Positions 1 to 7,761 of a stretch of 64,000 nucleotides of DNA are shown here, piece by piece. Each line of letters opens with the position of its first letter. Position 1 is the stretch's first letter. The notes beneath the pieces are model-generated. The model saw only the letters and a list, made by a program, of their open reading frames with translations, was not told where the DNA came from and searched no databases. This DNA is from Streptomyces chartreusis (GTDB lineage: Bacteria > Actinomycetota > Actinomycetes > Streptomycetales > Streptomycetaceae): assembly GCF_008704715.1 (NCBI RefSeq), contig NZ_CP023689.1:8556001-8620000 (forward strand). Direction: 5' to 3'. The position numbers and the translations under genes were made by a program.

Positions 1-2
1 CC

Positions 3-413
3 ACCTGTCTGATCGCCCGCGTCGACCCCAACCGGGGCCAGGTCACCCTGGCCAGCGCCGGGCACCTGCCCCCGGCGGTGATCGACGCGCAGGGCCGTAC
101 GTCACTGCTGCCGGTGCCGGTCGGGCCGCCGCTGGGCACCGGCCTCGGCGGCTACGAGCCGGCCACCTACCGGCTGGACCCGACCCAGACGCTGGTGCTC
201 TTCACCGACGGCCTCGTCGAGCACCGGGGAGAGGACATCGACGACTCCCTGGACCGGCTGGCCGGCGTCGCCTTCGCGGCCACCGCGGGCGTCGAGGACG
301 TCATCGACACGGTGCTCGCCCGGCTCGACGCCCGGCACGCCGAGGACGACGTCGCCGTACTCGCCGCCCAGCTGCACGACCGCGTCCCGGGCGCCGACGG
401 TCCGGGCACCTGA
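3..413 (+). CDS. SpoIIE/PP2C-type serine phosphatase, C-terminal end (5' truncated by window)
   Basis: Only the last ~137 codons are inside the window. The visible protein has the hallmarks of the C-terminal half of a SpoIIE-family PP2C phosphatase: ASAGHLPPAV near the start, then VGPPLGTGL, TLVLFTDGLVEHRGEDID (metal-binding Asp in the TDGLVE box) and a final HAEDDVAVLAAQL. Such proteins in Streptomyces dephosphorylate anti-anti-sigma factors and usually carry GAF or PAS sensor domains upstream, which cannot be judged here. The reading frame is open from base 3 to the TGA at 411-413. Family assignment is firm; substrate and signal are unknown. Confidence 0.9.
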   Translation, partial: TCLIARVDPNRGQVTLASAGHLPPAVIDAQGRTSLLPVPVGPPLGTGLGGYEPATYRLDPTQTLVLFTDGLVEHRGEDIDDSLDRLAGVAFAATAGVEDVIDTVLARLDARHAEDDVAVLAAQLHDRVPGADGPGT

Positions 414-423
414 GCACCGTCGC

Positions 424-639
424 TCACCAGTCGTCGACGTCGTACTGAGTGCCCGAGACATACGGGTCGTGTCTGCGTACCGGCGGCTTGGACGGCGGTG
501 CGGTGGGTGGCAGGCTCGCCTCCAGCAGGGCGTCGCACCACGGGCAGTCGACGGTGTCCTCGCTGCCCTCCAGCTCCATGGGGGCGGCTCCTGTCCTGTT
601 CGAGGGCGGGCGGTGCTCTTCGGGCACGGATGACTCCAT
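424..639 (-). CDS. Small conserved hypothetical protein with a CPWC motif
   Basis: About 71 residues, acidic, proline-rich at the end, with a single DCPWCDALLEA motif that could bind metal or simply be a short zinc ribbon half. I start it at the ATG at 637-639 because a GAGGA box lies about ten bases upstream; an ATG three codons earlier (646-648) and longer extensions to 768 are also open but have worse ribosome-binding sites. Third-codon positions are G/C-rich. It is convergent with the phosphatase gene (10-bp gap). I do not recognise a function. Confidence 0.55.
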   Translation of the reverse strand: MESSVPEEHRPPSNRTGAAPMELEGSEDTVDCPWCDALLEASLPPTAPPSKPPVRRHDPYVSGTQYDVDDW

Positions 640-719
640 ACGGGTCATGTCCTCACTCGACTGGGTGGTGGCGGAGGCGTCCGGCGTACCACCGGCGTAC
701 GCCTCGGCGTTGCTCCGGC

Positions 720-1229
720 ATGGACAGCACTGATCCGACGCGGCGCGTCCTCGGCGGCGACGGCGCACCCAAGTCGTACGTCGTGCCGGTCACCGGCGTC
801 CGGGGCCAGCCGTCGATCTACGCGGCGCTGGTCGCGGAGTGGCGCGCCAAGGGGCGCACCGTTCCCGGGCGCCGTGACATGTCGTGGGACCTTCTCGTGG
901 CCGCGGCCGGCCATGGACAGACCGGTACCTCGTGGGCCGTCGGCCCGTGCAGCGGGCTGACCCCGGCCATCGGGGCCGGCCCGGCGTCCTACGGGCCCGC
1001 GCGGGCGGAGGGGCGCCACCCCGCGACGGCGGAGCGCGACGCCCCCGAGCCGCAGCGCGGCTCCGGCGAGGACGGGCGGGGCCCTCGTGCGGACGGGCAG
1101 CCGAGCCCGCCGCCCGAGCGGGTCCCCGCGATCGTCGTTCCCCGGGGCCTTCCCGGGCCGTTGTTCGTGTGGGAGAGCGGCGGCGGTGGCGGCCGCGTGG
1201 GCGTGGCCGATCCGCTCATGGGCGGCTGA
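720..1229 (+). CDS. Conserved hypothetical protein (169 aa)
   Basis: Starts at the ATG at 720 (no clear Shine-Dalgarno). The N-terminal ~75 residues read like a small globular Streptomyces protein (YVVPVTGVRGQPSIYAALV, then EWRAKGRTVPGRRD, with WDLLVAA after). The remainder is low-complexity Pro/Gly/Arg-rich and might be a degenerate extension. It is divergent from the CPWC protein and overlaps the end of the next gene on the opposite strand by 14 bp, both ends being plausible. No function recognised; the C-terminal half is the doubtful part. Confidence 0.45.
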   Translation: MDSTDPTRRVLGGDGAPKSYVVPVTGVRGQPSIYAALVAEWRAKGRTVPGRRDMSWDLLVAAAGHGQTGTSWAVGPCSGLTPAIGAGPASYGPARAEGRHPATAERDAPEPQRGSGEDGRGPRADGQPSPPPERVPAIVVPRGLPGPLFVWESGGGGGRVGVADPLMGG

Positions 1230-1686
1230 TGCCCACCGGGACGGCGAGCGCGCCGCCGGCCTCGCGCAGCGCCAGTCGTACGGCGTCCGGGTCGTGCAGG
1301 GCGCCGGTCCCGTCGGGCGGCAGCACCCACTCCATCCGCCAGCCGCCGCGATGGTAGGGCGGCGGCACGGCGACCCACGAGCCCCGGCCGGCATGGCGGA
1401 CTCCGAACCCGGCCCACCCGGTGGCGCCGGCGGGCGGGATGAAGAAGCCGATTCTGCGCGCCCCGCAGTTCATCAGGACCGGGCCGGACGACCTCGGCCG
1501 CATGCGTCTGAGCAGATCCAGGGCGCCCAGGCCGAGGCGTTCGGGGACGCTCAGCACGTCCCAGAGGCGGCCGGCCTCCAACAGCACCGCGTCCGCGCCC
1601 TGATCCCACTGCCGTAGACACGACCGAGGATCCGCCGCGGCCGCCGCGAGCCACTCCACAGCCTGCTTCCCCATGGCGCGCTGCAT
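1216..1686 (-). CDS. Hypothetical protein related to Streptomyces PrimPol-like proteins
   Basis: 156 residues starting at ATG 1684-1686 with GGGGAG 6 bases upstream. The pattern WDVLSVPERLGLGALDLL, then GPVLMNCG, GFFIPPAG, GSWVAVPPPYHRGG and a final DPDAVRLALREA resembles the conserved block that annotators label 'bifunctional DNA primase/polymerase, N-terminal' in short Streptomyces proteins. I cannot see catalytic acidic pairs of a real AEP primase, so enzymatic activity is not claimed. The gene is followed by a divergent gap of about 256 bp (1687-1942) in which I see no further gene. Confidence 0.6.
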   Translation of the reverse strand: MQRAMGKQAVEWLAAAAADPRSCLRQWDQGADAVLLEAGRLWDVLSVPERLGLGALDLLRRMRPRSSGPVLMNCGARRIGFFIPPAGATGWAGFGVRHAGRGSWVAVPPPYHRGGWRMEWVLPPDGTGALHDPDAVRLALREAGGALAVPVGISRP

Positions 1687-1942
1687 GTCGCACTCCCCGC
1701 ACTCTCGGCTCCGCCGTCCCGCTCAGGGCCCTTCATGCTGGTGGATATTTCTATGCGCCGGAAGGGGTGGCGTGGCCTGGCGTTTGCAGGTGGTTCGTAC
1801 GACCGTCGCAGGGCCGTTCGGCTCGGCCGAGTCCGCGCCGACGCCCCCATGCCCACGGTGACCTGACGGCGTGTCGACCGCCGCACCGGTCGTCTGCGTG
1901 TAGTTGACGGGCCAACCGATTCGGGCGTTTTACGGTGTCTTG

Positions 1943-2557
1943 ATGCGACTTGTGCCTAGGTGGGCGCTGCTTTCGTCGGGCTGCGCGCCTGTCGTACTCA
2001 TCGGTGGGTGGCTGATCGCGGCGCGGCTGGAAGGCCCCGCCTACGACCCCGTCACCCAGACGATCAGCGTCCTGGCGGCCTACGGCGCCGCGGGATTCTG
2101 GGTGATGACCACGGCGCTCGCCGCCCTGGGTCTCTGCCATCTGGTCACCGCACTGGGGCTGCGGGCGGCCGCGCTCCCGGGACGGGTGGCGCTGGGCGCC
2201 GGGGGAGTGGCCGCGTTCGTGGTGGCCGCGCTCCCGCCGCCGAGCAGCGGAGGGTCCCTGCGCCACGGCGCGGTCGCCGGGATCGGCTTCGCCCTCCTCG
2301 CCATGTGGCCGGTGCTGGCCGCCGGTCGCCGGGGCACCGGGCCCTGGGGGCTCAGACTCGTGCCCTCCCTCGCGGCGACCCTGCTCATGCTCGTCAGTGC
2401 CGTCTGGTTCCTGTTCGAGATGCACATCGACGGCGCCGCCGGTGTCGCCGAACGCCTGGTGACCTCGATCCAGTCGCTGTGGCCGTTCGTGGTCGTCGCC
2501 TCCTGCCTCCGGTACCGCTACGGCATCGGCCGTTCAGGTGGCAGCCGTTCGAGGTGA
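1943..2557 (+). CDS. DUF998-family integral membrane protein
   Basis: A ~204-residue polytopic membrane protein. Six hydrophobic segments can be traced (LLSSGCAPVVLIGGWLIAA; FWVMTTALAALGLCHLVTAL; VALGAGGVAAFVVAALPP; AGIGFALLAMWPVLAAG; LAATLLMLVSAVWFLFE; SLWPFVVVASCLRY). The short loop YDPVTQTISVLAAYGA after helix 1 is the signature of DUF998 proteins. I choose the ATG at 1943; an upstream TTG at 1904 is in frame but has no ribosome-binding site. A weak TTGACG (1904) and TTTTAC (1928) pair with 18-bp spacing would place transcription start almost on the ATG, suggesting a leaderless message, but this is only suggestive. Function of the family is unknown. Confidence 0.75.
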   Translation: MRLVPRWALLSSGCAPVVLIGGWLIAARLEGPAYDPVTQTISVLAAYGAAGFWVMTTALAALGLCHLVTALGLRAAALPGRVALGAGGVAAFVVAALPPPSSGGSLRHGAVAGIGFALLAMWPVLAAGRRGTGPWGLRLVPSLAATLLMLVSAVWFLFEMHIDGAAGVAERLVTSIQSLWPFVVVASCLRYRYGIGRSGGSRSR

Positions 2558-2589
2558 TCCGCAGTTCGAAGCGGCAGCCGTTCAAGGTG
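2540..2589. repeat. 17-bp direct repeat upstream of the copper operon
   Basis: GGCAGCCGTTCGAGGTG at 2540-2556 recurs as GGCAGCCGTTCAAGGTG at 2573-2589 (16 of 17 identical). The copies are 33 bp apart start to start, about three helical turns. A shorter relative (CGTTCAGGTG) ends at 2540. The array begins inside the end of the DUF998 gene and lies 80 bp before the first copper gene, so it may be a regulator-binding region. Confidence 0.45.
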
Positions 2590-2671
2590 CCCGAATTGGC
2601 GGACCAGGTCCGGGAACTCCCCTTCCCCGGGGACCGACTCCTGTTGCGGTACGCACATCAGGAGGCCCGTG

Positions 2672-2938
2672 ATGAAACAACCCCAGCAGTCCTCTCGCGG
2701 GGCGGGCGCGGTGCTGCGCGCACTCGCGCCGCCGCCCGCCCTCTGCGGGTTTCTGCTGCTGCTCGCCCTGATCTTCACGGCGTCGTACGCCGTCGGAGCC
2801 GCCTCCGGGCCCGTGGCGCCCGGCATGCACGGACCCGGGACGAGCGGCAGTGGCGGCTCCGGCCAGGAGGACACCGGCGACATGGGAGACATGGGGAGCA
2901 TGGGCGGCACGGACATGCGGCACGGGAGCGGCGGCTGA
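2672..2938 (+). CDS. Small membrane-anchored Met/His-rich protein, probable copper binder
   Basis: 88 residues, start ATG 2672 with AGGAGG six bases upstream. One N-terminal hydrophobic helix (LCGFLLLLALIFTASYAVGA) is followed by an extracytoplasmic tail rich in Gly, Met and His, with the repeated pattern MGDMGSMGG and MRHG. Met-rich tails of this kind are typical of periplasmic or surface Cu(I)-binding proteins. The stop codon overlaps the ATG of the downstream CopA-type ATPase (TGATG), so the two are translationally coupled. Role inferred: metal donor or sink for the exporter. No named family recognised. Confidence 0.75.
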   Translation: MKQPQQSSRGAGAVLRALAPPPALCGFLLLLALIFTASYAVGAASGPVAPGMHGPGTSGSGGSGQEDTGDMGDMGSMGGTDMRHGSGG

Positions 2939-5304
2939 TGGCCACCGAACCGGCACCGCCGATGACCACCACGGACCTGACCGTCGGCGGGATGACCTGC
3001 GCGGCCTGTGTGCGGCGGGTGGAGAAGAAGCTCGCCAAGCTGGAAGGCGTGACGGCGACCGTCAATCTCGCCACCGGGCGAGCCAGGGTGAGCCATCCCC
3101 CGCACGTCCGCCCCGAGGAACTCGTGGCGACCGTCGAACAGGCCGGATACACGGCCGCCTTGCCCGAGCCGCCGAAGTCCCGCCGGCGCCCGGACGTGCC
3201 GGGAGACGGGGATGACGTGGGGCGCGGGGGCGGGCCCGGGTCCGAGTCCGAGGGCGTCCGGTCGGAACGGGAGCGGCTGCTGGTCACCGCGCTGCTCGCG
3301 GTGCCGGTGCTCGTGCTGTCGATGGTGCCCGCCTGGCAGTTCCGCAACTGGCAGTGGCTGTGCTTCGTACTGGCCGCCCCGGTCGCCCTCTGGAGCGCCT
3401 GGCCCTTCCATGTGCGGGCCCTGCGCGGGCTGCGCCACTCGACGGCGACGATGGACACGCTGGTCTCCCTCGGTGTCGTCGCGTCCTTCGCCTGGTCGGC
3501 GTACGCCCTGTTCCTCGGCGGCGCGGGCGCGCCGGGGATGCGGATGCCGTTCGGCCTGCTGCCCTCCGCCCCGGACGGAGTCGCGCACGTCTACCTCGAA
3601 GCGGCGGTCGGCGTGCCCCTGTTCGTGCTGGCCGGCCGGTTCCTGGAGGCACGGGCACGCCACGGCACCGGCGCGGCACTGCGCTCGCTGGCCCGGCTCG
3701 CCTCGAAGGAGGTGTCAGTACGGGAGGACGGCACCGAACGCCTTGTCCCCATCGAGGAGTTGACGGTCGGGCAGACCTTCGTCGTACGCCCCGGGGAGCG
3801 GGTCGCGACGGACGGCGAGGTGTCCGAGGGCAACTCCGCCGTGGACCTGTCACTCGTCACCGGGGAGAGCGACCCCGTCGAGGTCGGGCCCGGCTCACCG
3901 GTGGTGGGCGGCGCCGTCAACGCGGGCGGGATGCTGCTGGTGCGGGCAACGGCCGTGGGCGCGGACACCCAACTGGCGCGGATCACCCGCCTGGTGACGG
4001 ACGCCCAGGCCGGCAAAGCGCGCGCCCAGCGGCTGGCCGACGCCGTGGCCGGGGTGTTCGTGCCCGCAGTGCTGGCGCTCGCCGTCACCGTGCTCGGATT
4101 CTGGCTCGGGGCGGGGGCCGATCCGCAGGCGGCGATCACCGCGTGTGTGGCCGTCCTGGTCGTCGCGTGCCCCTGCGCGCTGGGCCTGGCGACCCCGACC
4201 GCGCTGATGGCGGCCACCGGACGCGGCGCGCAGCTCGGCGTCCTGATCCGGGGCCCGCAGGCCCTGGAAGGGCTCCAGCACATCGACACCGTCGTCCTCG
4301 ACAAGACCGGAACCCTCACCTCCGGGCACATGACGGTCGCCCGCGTCACGGCCGTCCCCGGTGGGCTCGGCGAGGACGCCGTGCTGCGGCTCGCCGGTGC
4401 CGTGGAGCAGGGCTCGGAACATCCGCTGGGCCGCGCCGTCGTCGCCCATGCCCGCAGGGCCCTGCCGGAAGGGGACGCGCTGCCCGGGGTACGGGACTTC
4501 CGCGCCGAGGCCGGCCGGGGCGTGCGCGGCCTCGTCGAGGGGCGCCCGGTCGAGGTGCTCGCGCCGGACGAGGGGTTGCCCGCGGCGCTGGCGGACGCCC
4601 TCCCGGTGGCGGAGGCCGCAGCGCATACGCCCGTCGTCGTGCACGTCGACGGGGTCGCCGAGGCGCTGATCGAGATCGGGGACGTCGTACGGCCCGGCAG
4701 CTACCGTGCCGTCGACCGGCTGCGGCGTCTCGGTGTGCACCCGGTGCTCGCCACCGGCGACCGCGAGGCCCCGGCCCGCGCCGTCGCCGCCGCCCTCGGC
4801 ATCGAGGAGGTGCACGCGCGCCGCACACCCGAGGACAAGGCCGACCTCGTACGGCAACTGCGGGGCGAGGGCCGCCGGGTCGCGGTCGTCGGCGACGGCG
4901 TCAACGACGCGGCGGCGCTGGCCGGCGCAGACCTCGGTATCGCCATGGGTACCGGCACGGACGTGGCGATCGGGGCCGCCGACGTCACCCTGGTGCGTGG
5001 TGACATCGAAGCCCTCGGCGACGCGGTCCGCCTGGCCCGGCGCACCCTCGGCACGATCCGCGCCAATCTGCTGTGGGCCTTCGGCTACAACCTGGTCACC
5101 GTGCCGCTCGCCATGGTCGGCCTGCTCAACCCCATGGTCGCCGCCGTGGCCATGTCGGCGAGTTCCCTGCTGGTGGTCGGCAACAGCCTGCGGCTGCGGG
5201 CCTGGCAGCCGGCAGCGGGCCGCCGCCGTGAGCAAGCCGGAGCACGAGGCCGAGCCGGAGCACGCGGCCGAACGCCCGTCGTCGCAGGAGGACGTACCCG
5301 ATGA
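2938..5304 (+). CDS. copA: Copper-exporting P1B-type ATPase
   Basis: 788 residues. Order of domains: a heavy-metal-associated domain with GMTCAAC (Cys21, Cys24); transmembrane segments; actuator loop with VTGES; the Cu-type membrane motif CPC (Cys411-Pro-Cys413) in VVACPCALGLATPTALMA; phosphorylation site DKTGT (Asp455); SEHPLG; ATP-hinge GDGVNDAAALAGAD; and a final pair of helices with YN and MSASS as in P1B-1 pumps. Length and motifs match Cu(I) exporters. It starts at the ATG overlapping the previous stop and ends with an Arg/Gly-rich cytoplasmic tail whose stop overlaps the ATG of the next gene. It forms the core of the copper module with its coupled neighbours. Copper specificity rests on the CPC and the final-helix motifs, which is well established for the family. 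Confidence 0.95.
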   Translation: MATEPAPPMTTTDLTVGGMTCAACVRRVEKKLAKLEGVTATVNLATGRARVSHPPHVRPEELVATVEQAGYTAALPEPPKSRRRPDVPGDGDDVGRGGGPGSESEGVRSERERLLVTALLAVPVLVLSMVPAWQFRNWQWLCFVLAAPVALWSAWPFHVRALRGLRHSTATMDTLVSLGVVASFAWSAYALFLGGAGAPGMRMPFGLLPSAPDGVAHVYLEAAVGVPLFVLAGRFLEARARHGTGAALRSLARLASKEVSVREDGTERLVPIEELTVGQTFVVRPGERVATDGEVSEGNSAVDLSLVTGESDPVEVGPGSPVVGGAVNAGGMLLVRATAVGADTQLARITRLVTDAQAGKARAQRLADAVAGVFVPAVLALAVTVLGFWLGAGADPQAAITACVAVLVVACPCALGLATPTALMAATGRGAQLGVLIRGPQALEGLQHIDTVVLDKTGTLTSGHMTVARVTAVPGGLGEDAVLRLAGAVEQGSEHPLGRAVVAHARRALPEGDALPGVRDFRAEAGRGVRGLVEGRPVEVLAPDEGLPAALADALPVAEAAAHTPVVVHVDGVAEALIEIGDVVRPGSYRAVDRLRRLGVHPVLATGDREAPARAVAAALGIEEVHARRTPEDKADLVRQLRGEGRRVAVVGDGVNDAAALAGADLGIAMGTGTDVAIGAADVTLVRGDIEALGDAVRLARRTLGTIRANLLWAFGYNLVTVPLAMVGLLNPMVAAVAMSASSLLVVGNSLRLRAWQPAAGRRREQAGARGRAGARGRTPVVAGGRTR

Positions 5305-5843
5305 CCGTGTCCACGGCCGAACGGCCGACCGACCCCCGGGCCTCGCGCCCGACCCGCCGCCGGATCACCGAAGGCCTGCTCGCCGCGCTCGCCCCGATCG
5401 CCGCGTGCGGCGTCGCCCTGGGCGGCCTGACCACGTGGGTCGGCGCCGGCAACGCGGGCAGCCCTGCGCGGATCACGGTCACCGACGGGCGGGTCTTCCT
5501 GCCGTACGGAGACGTCCGGGACACCGCGGCGTTCTTCCGGATCGCCAACTCCGGCGGCTCGGACGACCGGCTGCTGAAGGTGACGTCGTCCGCGGTCCGC
5601 GGCGAGGCGACGCTCAGCCGGCATCGCATGGCCGGTGACAACGCGGCGTCCGCGCGGACGGTGGAATCGGCCGGCGTCCCGGCGGGCGGCAGCCTCACCA
5701 TGTCCCCGTTCGGACTCGATGTCACACTGCGGGCCGATCCGGAGTGGGTGGCGGGCACATATGTGCCGTTCACACTGCACTTCGAGCAAGGTGGGCGGAT
5801 CGAGGTACAGGCGAAGGTGGTCCGCCCCGGCGAGGCCGGCTGA
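5301..5843 (+). CDS. PCuAC-like copper chaperone family protein with degenerate ligand motif
   Basis: 180 residues, ATGA overlap with copA. An N-terminal Arg-rich segment and one hydrophobic helix (GLLAALAPIAACGVALGG) anchor or export it; the rest is a cupredoxin-like PCuAC domain (FLPYGDVRDTAAFFRIANSG, TVESAGVPAGGSLTMSPFGL). The family's usual Cu(I) ligands H(M)x10MX21HXM are not all present: the site normally reading YHLML here reads LDVTL, so the last His and Met are replaced. HRM at ~109-111 could supply a ligand. It may bind copper differently or act as a structural partner. Operon position supports a role in extracytoplasmic copper handling. Confidence 0.8.
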   Translation: MTVSTAERPTDPRASRPTRRRITEGLLAALAPIAACGVALGGLTTWVGAGNAGSPARITVTDGRVFLPYGDVRDTAAFFRIANSGGSDDRLLKVTSSAVRGEATLSRHRMAGDNAASARTVESAGVPAGGSLTMSPFGLDVTLRADPEWVAGTYVPFTLHFEQGGRIEVQAKVVRPGEAG

Positions 5844-6000
5844 GGGCGGCCCCACACCTTCACCTGTCGGCCGGCGTGCGTGCCCGGTTCCCTCCTGTCG
5901 ATGTGTCCTGTATCACTCTTCTGGGCTTGAGTGCGGGACGGGGGTGTTGTGCGTACCCACCCGTGACGAGTGGGCCCAGGATGCGAGGATGAGGGCCGTC

Positions 6001-6690
6001 ATGACTGCTGGGTGGGGTGTGCGCACGATACGGGCCGCGGTGTTCGCGTCCGTCTGTGTGCTGCTCGCCGCCCTCGGTCACGTCCTCATGTCGGGCTGGG
6101 CCGTCCCCTGGTGGACGCTGGCCGCCGGTGCCGTCCTGACGGGCGGCGCGGGCTGGTGCCTCGCGGGCCGCGAACGGGGGCTCCCCCTGGTCGTGTCCGT
6201 CGTGGTCGCCGCACAGGGCGGACTGCACACGACATTCGAGTTCGCGCAGTCCTCCACCACCGCGCACGACATGGGTTCCATGTCCACGCACGGGGGCTCC
6301 ATGGATCCCATGTCCATGGACGCCATGAATTCCATCGGTTCCATGGGTTCCGCGGGCTCCATGTCCATGGGGCACATGGGGATGGAACACATGGACATGG
6401 GCCACGACATGGGCGTCACATCCTCGTTCGGCATGTTCGCCGCCCACACCCTCGCCGCGCTGCTGTGCGGCCTGTGGCTCGGGCATGGCGAACGCGCCGC
6501 GTTCCGCATCCTGCGGGCCGTCGCCGGCTGGCTGGCCGCCCCGCTGCGGCTCTCGCTCATCCTGCCCACGCCACCGCACCGCCCACGTCTGCGTCCGCGC
6601 CGCGGGCACTCCGACCGGGCGCCGCGGCTGCTGCCGCTCGTCCACACGATCACCTCTCGGGGTCCTCCAACAGGGATCGCTGTCAGCTGA
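6001..6690 (+). CDS. Membrane protein with a Met/His-rich extracytoplasmic loop
   Basis: 229 residues from ATG 6001 (GAGGG five bases upstream); an ATG at 5989 (MRAVM) is an alternative. Hydrophobic segments: AAVFASVCVLLAALGHVLMS, WWTLAAGAVLTGGAGWCL, LPLVVSVVVAAQGGLHTTFE and, after a ~50-residue loop, FGMFAAHTLAALLCGLWLGH. The loop has more than fifteen Met and several His residues (SMSMGHMGMEHMDMGHDMG), encoded by repeated CCATGG-like words at 6270-6415. Such Met/His clusters bind Cu(I). It lies 157 bp downstream of the PCuAC gene in the same direction and is closed by a terminator, so it belongs to the copper module. Exact function unknown. Confidence 0.75.
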   Translation: MTAGWGVRTIRAAVFASVCVLLAALGHVLMSGWAVPWWTLAAGAVLTGGAGWCLAGRERGLPLVVSVVVAAQGGLHTTFEFAQSSTTAHDMGSMSTHGGSMDPMSMDAMNSIGSMGSAGSMSMGHMGMEHMDMGHDMGVTSSFGMFAAHTLAALLCGLWLGHGERAAFRILRAVAGWLAAPLRLSLILPTPPHRPRLRPRRGHSDRAPRLLPLVHTITSRGPPTGIAVS

Positions 6691-6702
6691 GACAGCCGGT
6701 TC

Positions 6703-6728
6703 CCCGAGGCACGCGACCGTGCCTCGGG
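6703..6728 (+). terminator. Hairpin terminator after the Met-rich membrane protein
   Basis: Perfect 11-bp inverted repeat CCCGAGGCACG / CGTGCCTCGGG with a CGAC loop, 12 bp after the stop codon. No U-tract, as is usual in Streptomyces. Confidence 0.75.
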
Positions 6729-6885
6729 CCCCGGCCGTACCCGTCGTACGGCCGAATCCCTTGCTTCCCCGGACCCATTCGGCGCGGTGTACCCGTACGC
6801 CGCACACCGCCGTGCCCAGGCGCCCGGCGGTGACGCCGTCGTACCCGCCTCCGTGCCGGAGTCCGGACTACCGAGAAGGAACCAG

Positions 6886-7647
6886 GTGATCACTCCCGCT
6901 CTGCCCTCCTCACGCCCGACCCGCGTGAGGCACACGAAGGCGGACGACAAGGCGGACATCAAGGCCGGCAACACGGTGGAGACCACCGCCACCGCGGTCT
7001 CCCGCGACGAGTCGACGACCGCGTGGGCGCTGGCCGCCGGCGGCGGTGACGCGGACGCGACCGACCGTTTCGTCCGCTCGCTGCACCGCGACGTCGTGCG
7101 CTACGTGGCGCACCTGTCCGCCGATCCGCAGGCCGCCGACGACCTGGCACAGGACACGTTCCTGCGGGCGCTCGGCAGCCTGCACCGGTTCGAGGGCCGT
7201 TCCTCGGCGCGGGCCTGGCTGCTGTCCATCGCGCGCCGCGCGGTGATCGACAGCCACCGGTACGCGGCCGCCCGGCCCCGGCTGTGCGACACCGACGACT
7301 GGACGCTGGTGGCGGAACGCGCCCAGCCGACCGGGCTGCCCGGTTTCGACGACGGCATCGCGCTGCTCGACCTACTGGACGCGCTGCCCGACGAGCGCCG
7401 CGAGGCGTTCGTCCTGACCCAGATGGTGGGCCTGCCCTACGCGGAGGCCGCCGAGATGAGCGACTGCCCCGTCGGGACGGTCCGCTCGCGCGTGGCCCGC
7501 GCCCGGGCGACCCTCGTCGAGCAGCTGGCGGCGGCCGAGACCACGGTCACGGACGACGTCCCCGCCCTCACCGAAGGGCCCGTCGCGGCGCCGGCAGGGG
7601 CGGCGCCCGTCGTCGCCCTCGCCGAACCGGCCGTCGTCGCGGCCTGA
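6886..7647 (+). CDS. ECF-family RNA polymerase sigma factor
   Basis: 253 residues. Start is the GTG at 6886, chosen because AGAAGGA lies just upstream and the N-terminal extension further up has no support. Region 2 is clear (RYVAHLSADPQAADDLAQDT, FEGRSSARAWLLSIARRAV) and region 4 carries the helix-turn-helix (LPDERREAFVLTQMVGLPYA and CPVGTVRSRVARARATL). There is a ~50-residue N-terminal extension and an Ala/Pro/Val-rich C-terminal tail beyond region 4. No anti-sigma factor gene is adjacent. Being between the copper module and the metal-chelate importer it could control either, but it is insulated from both by terminators; targets are unknown. Confidence 0.9.
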   Translation: MITPALPSSRPTRVRHTKADDKADIKAGNTVETTATAVSRDESTTAWALAAGGGDADATDRFVRSLHRDVVRYVAHLSADPQAADDLAQDTFLRALGSLHRFEGRSSARAWLLSIARRAVIDSHRYAAARPRLCDTDDWTLVAERAQPTGLPGFDDGIALLDLLDALPDERREAFVLTQMVGLPYAEAAEMSDCPVGTVRSRVARARATLVEQLAAAETTVTDDVPALTEGPVAAPAGAAPVVALAEPAVVAA

Positions 7648-7651
7648 CCCG

Positions 7652-7695
7652 GAACCCGGTGTCGGTTCCCACTGCCGGGAACCGACACCGGGTTC
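7652..7695 (+). terminator. Strong hairpin terminator after the sigma factor gene
   Basis: Perfect 19-bp inverted repeat, left arm 7652-7670 (GAACCCGGTGTCGGTTCCC), 6-nt loop 7671-7676, right arm 7677-7695. It starts 5 bp after the sigma factor stop. It separates that gene from the downstream importer operon. Confidence 0.85.
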
Positions 7696-7761
7696 GCCCC
7701 GACTACTGGATCGGGCGGCGGAGATCCGCCCCGTGCGACCAGTGGATCAGGGGAGTTTTCG

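Noticed and set aside
1960..2937. N-terminal extension of the CopA reading frame by ~325 codons
   Set aside because: Arg/Gly-rich, overlaps the DUF998 gene and the Met-rich gene; the HMA domain begins just after the ATG at 2938.
6270..6415. CCATGG-rich repeats considered as a regulatory array
   Set aside because: They are codons for the Met-rich loop of a membrane protein.
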